Source: Pseudarthrobacter sulfonivorans | Lineage (GTDB): Bacteria; Actinomycetota; Actinomycetes; Actinomycetales; Micrococcaceae | Length of the DNA stretch: 64,000 nucleotides | Direction of reading: 5' to 3' | NCBI RefSeq assembly: GCF_001484605.1 | Contig: NZ_CP013747.1 | Span: forward strand, 1,798,001-1,862,000 | In this document: in pieces, positions 61,969 to 64,000 of the stretch | Position numbering within the stretch: position 1 is the first letter of the stretch | Layout of the letters: every line of letters begins with the position of its first letter | Made by a program: the position numbers and the translations under genes | The notes under the pieces: model-generated | What the model saw: the letters and a program-made list of their open reading frames with translations, nothing else | Told to the model about the DNA's origin: nothing | Databases searched by the model: none

Positions 61969-62604
61969 ATGAGCATTGCTGTCGTCCGCAAGCCACTACG
62001 CGCAGACGCTGCCCGGAACGTGGACAAGATCATCCTGGCCGCGCGCCAGTGCTTCCGTGAGCATGGGCCCGAGGTTCCCCTCCAGACCATCGCACTGACG
62101 GCAGGCGTTGGCCCGGCCACCCTGTTCCGGAACTTCGCCGACAAGGAGGAGCTGGTCCTGGCCGCCCTCAACCGGCAGCTCCGGGAGTCGGTGGACCCTG
62201 TCATGGCGGACGCGTTGGCGGACATCGACGCAACTGCGGGACTGCTGCGCGTCCTCGAGGCCATCATGGCCGCGGCCAGTGCTGATGCCAACCTGCTGGG
62301 CGCCGTTGCGGGCCGCCGCGAACTCCTCACCGGCATCACCGGCTCGCTGATGGATTCCATGAGTGTCCTGCTGGGCCGCGGCCAAGGTCAAGGCACCCTG
62401 CGTGCGGATATTTCCATGACTGACATGTTCCGCCTGCTCGCCATGCTGATCGGCGTCGTGGACACCATGGAGCCCGGTTCCGACGCCTGGCGCCGCCCGC
62501 TGGCACTGATCGAGGACGCCATCCGCACTGAACGGCCCCACCGCCCGTTGCCCGCGCATGTGCCGCTGCCCGCCCCGCAGCTACAGGGTCCACAGTTCAC
62601 CTGA
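61969..62604 (+). CDS. TetR family regulator, SbtR-like
   Basis: A 211-residue regulator. 'LQTIALTAGVGPATLFRNFA' and 'DKEELVLAALNRQLR' form the HTH; the ~130-residue C-terminal part resembles the SbtR-type ligand domain ('EAIMAAASADANLLGAVAGR', 'MFRLLAMLIGVVDTMEPGSD'). Its ligand and targets are unknown. A TetR that is divergent from the MTH1187 gene by a ~120-bp gap. Confidence 0.9.
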   Translation: MSIAVVRKPLRADAARNVDKIILAARQCFREHGPEVPLQTIALTAGVGPATLFRNFADKEELVLAALNRQLRESVDPVMADALADIDATAGLLRVLEAIMAAASADANLLGAVAGRRELLTGITGSLMDSMSVLLGRGQGQGTLRADISMTDMFRLLAMLIGVVDTMEPGSDAWRRPLALIEDAIRTERPHRPLPAHVPLPAPQLQGPQFT

Positions 62605-62717
62605 CACCCGCGCCCTCCCGCCGGACCACCACCACGGCCGCCCCATTGTTGGTGTCCAAACGTTGGATTAGACTCAGGTAAGGTTACGCAGCCAGCCTCT
62701 GAATCTTCTGAGGGAGT

Positions 62718-62984
62718 ATGAGTGAAACACCTCCAGCGCAGCCAGTCCAACGCCATCGTCCGCCGATGAACCAGACACACTTGTCCCGGGTTATCCACGA
62801 CCCCCGCGGCCCCGAGGAGATCCTGCCGTCGCTGGCGGCGGAGGATCTGGCCAATCTGCTGGACGCCCTCTATCAAAACCTCGACACTCCCACCCCGGTG
62901 TTCGGTGCGCAGGTGTGGTACGAGCTGGCCGTCGAGGAAAGCGCCCGCCGGACCGGGTCGCCAGAGGATGAACAAACGGCCTAA
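62718..62984 (+). CDS. Small hypothetical protein (88 aa)
   Basis: ATG 62718, with AGGGAG nearly adjacent (1 base), which is poor; ATG 62766 (MNQTHLSRVIHDPRGPEEIL) is an alternative. Soluble, Pro-rich start then helical. Not recognised as a family. Codon use resembles neighbours, so it is probably real. Confidence 0.55.
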   Translation: MSETPPAQPVQRHRPPMNQTHLSRVIHDPRGPEEILPSLAAEDLANLLDALYQNLDTPTPVFGAQVWYELAVEESARRTGSPEDEQTA

Positions 62985-63039
62985 CCGGCCTACGGCCCGG
63001 ACCGAGAGGGTGGCACTGCCGGGCTGACGATGAACCCAA

Positions 63040-63378
63040 TCAGCCGGCGTCGCCCCCGGGGTTCCTTTGTTGAGGTTTGGTTTCTTCGGGCGTGTTCTCC
63101 TGCGGCCCGGCGCTGCCTTTCTCCTCCGCCGTGGGAGGCTCCTGGCCGTGCTTGTGAGGCTCATGATCGTAGTGATGGGGCACGTGCTCCTTGGCCTCCA
63201 ACAGGTGCTGCTGCAGCTTCTCCTCCGCATCGCGGCGGCGCCGGGAAGTATCCCGCAGTTCCCGCGTCGATTCGGAGACAGTGGTGTCATAGACCGGCCG
63301 TGGCTTCGGGTCCGAAGCCTGGGGGTTGTCGGTTCCGCTATCCGGATCCGGGGTGTTGGGCTCTGGCTGTTCGTTCAT
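63040..63378 (-). CDS. Small hydrophilic hypothetical protein (112 aa)
   Basis: MNEQPEPNTPDPDSGTDNPQ and the rest are rich in Pro, Glu, Asp, Gln and Lys with no hydrophobic core; it is probably disordered, with a central 'TRELRDTSRRRRDAEEKLQQHLLEAK' helix. AGGAG precedes the ATG in the complement. Function unknown. Similar disordered small proteins are common in Arthrobacter stress loci. Confidence 0.6.
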   Translation of the reverse strand: MNEQPEPNTPDPDSGTDNPQASDPKPRPVYDTTVSESTRELRDTSRRRRDAEEKLQQHLLEAKEHVPHHYDHEPHKHGQEPPTAEEKGSAGPQENTPEETKPQQRNPGGDAG

Positions 63379-63435
63379 CTTGTGTGACTCCTTTAGGCCG
63401 TAGCGACAGCCTCACGCCGATACACCGGCCGGCCA

Positions 63436-63696
63436 TCAATCGTCCGGTTCCGTTTCCCGGTTTCGGAGTTCGGCCCGTACCGCCGCGTGCAGGGCGGCGA
63501 TGTTTGCTTCCTGGCTGACGTCCAGCGCCAGTCTCATCCGCTCGGACAGTACGTCCAGGTCCTCCGGCGGCAGGTCTGCCAGGGACCGGAACCGGGTAAA
63601 GAAGCGCTTGACCGGAAGCCCGGCGCGCCAACCGTCACGTGCTGGACGGCGGGTTTTGCCGGGTCTCGCACCGGCTGGGTGCAGCCTTATTTCCAT
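63436..63696 (-). CDS. Small hypothetical protein (86 aa)
   Basis: From ATG 63696 (MEIRLHPAGARPGKTRRPAR). 'LPPEDLDVLSERMRLALDVS' then 'QEANIAALHAAVRAELRNRE' forms two amphipathic helices. A longer frame extends to GTG 63771 with a Trp-rich N-terminus that looks spurious. The frame overlaps another short open frame beginning MRYSMGLAMQ on the same strand, so the true start is uncertain and a frameshift cannot be excluded. Confidence 0.5.
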   Translation of the reverse strand: MEIRLHPAGARPGKTRRPARDGWRAGLPVKRFFTRFRSLADLPPEDLDVLSERMRLALDVSQEANIAALHAAVRAELRNRETEPDD

Positions 63697-63801
63697 GGTC
63701 AGCGCTCTCATGAGAGTCCACGGCCAACTGCATAGCCAGGCCCATGCTATAACGCATATGAGCCGCACCACCAGTGTTCCGGCGTCGGTTTCACCTGGCG
63801 G

Positions 63802-64000
63802 TCAGTTCCATCCGATGAGCCGCAGCAGGGCTGCGGCACCGGCTCCCACCACCACCACCAGCAGGAAGGGCGCCCGGAAAGCCAACGCGACGGCGGCGGC
63901 GGCGAGGGCTCCCAGCCGCGCGTCGGCGGCCAGCGTCTGGCCGGACGCCACAGTGTTGACAATGGTCAGGGATGCCAGAAGTCCGATGGTCAAGGTGCCG
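63802..64000 (-). CDS. AzlD domain branched-chain amino acid transport protein, partial
   Basis: The C-terminal ~66 residues of an AzlD protein; the start lies beyond the right window edge. 'TIGLLASLTIVNTVASGQTL' is the typical AzlD helix (LAALTVVQTV-type), followed by 'ARLGALAAAAVALAFRAPFL' and the C-terminal helix ending 'LLRLIGWN'. AzlD partners with AzlC to export branched-chain amino acids; azlC would be expected just to the right. Confidence 0.85.
   Translation of the reverse strand, partial: GTLTIGLLASLTIVNTVASGQTLAADARLGALAAAAVALAFRAPFLLVVVVGAGAAALLRLIGWN

Overview
The window is high-GC, gene-dense DNA that reads as the chromosome of an actinobacterium, most likely Arthrobacter, Pseudarthrobacter or a close Micrococcaceae relative. 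The reasons are strongly G/C-ending codons, frequent GTG starts, 4-base start/stop overlaps, a tRNA-Glu/Asp/Phe cluster, a DUF222-HNH protein, MTH1187-type and DUF3618 proteins, and an actinobacterial hut locus. No rRNA, CRISPR array, prophage or plasmid module was seen. The only mobile element recognised is one IS110-family insertion near 45-46 kb.

Layout. 0-5.4 kb: a LacI-controlled, Opp/Dpp-type ABC importer on the minus strand, cut by the left window edge, with two palindromic operators upstream of lacI. 5.5-6.2 kb: a five-unit 19-bp tandem repeat, a UUCG-loop terminator and tRNAs Glu, Asp and Phe behind a good sigma-70-like promoter. 6.2-12.2 kb: housekeeping genes (PHP phosphoesterase, DMT exporter, methyltransferase, minimal zincin, CDF metal exporter, NlpC/P60 cell-wall hydrolase). 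12.2-19.5 kb (minus): a LolA-like lipoprotein plus ABC-2 exporter operon, then a PEP-synthase/rifampicin-phosphotransferase-like enzyme paired with a tandem universal stress protein. 19.9-25.2 kb: a truncated FAD-type protein, a CopC-like protein, a short class II UvrA-like protein and an AzgA-type purine permease. 25.2-31.4 kb: a CitA/CitB-type two-component system divergent from tctCBA (tricarboxylate uptake) and a small universal stress protein.

31.5-36.7 kb: two small orphan genes, then hutH, hutU and an IclR regulator. Three copies of one palindromic motif sit in front of hutU and iclR and look like the IclR regulon sites. 36.9-42.5 kb: a frameshifted GNAT acetyltransferase, an APH-family kinase, a DUF222-HNH protein, and a membrane protein/XRE/zinc-less alcohol-dehydrogenase operon with a clear promoter. 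42.5-51.6 kb: an amino acid permease, a LysE exporter, an IS110 element inserted at a palindromic intergenic hairpin, an NmrA-type oxidoreductase divergent from an HxlR regulator, and a 3-hydroxybutyrate dehydrogenase/MHS transporter pair divergent from a LysR regulator.

51.6-64 kb: a spermidine-synthase-like protein; a coiled-coil membrane protein; an overlapping operon of YqjE/YqjD-like membrane proteins ending in a YihY/BrkB protein; an overlapping acyl-CoA-dehydrogenase, PIG-L deacetylase-methyltransferase fusion and glycosyltransferase operon that looks like an uncharacterised glycan or glycolipid modification pathway; Dps, an O-methyltransferase, an MTH1187 protein, a TetR regulator, small hypothetical proteins and a partial AzlD.

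No obvious novel defence system was found. The items most worth follow-up are the PIG-L-methyltransferase/GT2/ACAD operon, the IS110 element with its probable guide RNA and palindromic target, the three-site hut operator set, and several structured intergenic repeats.
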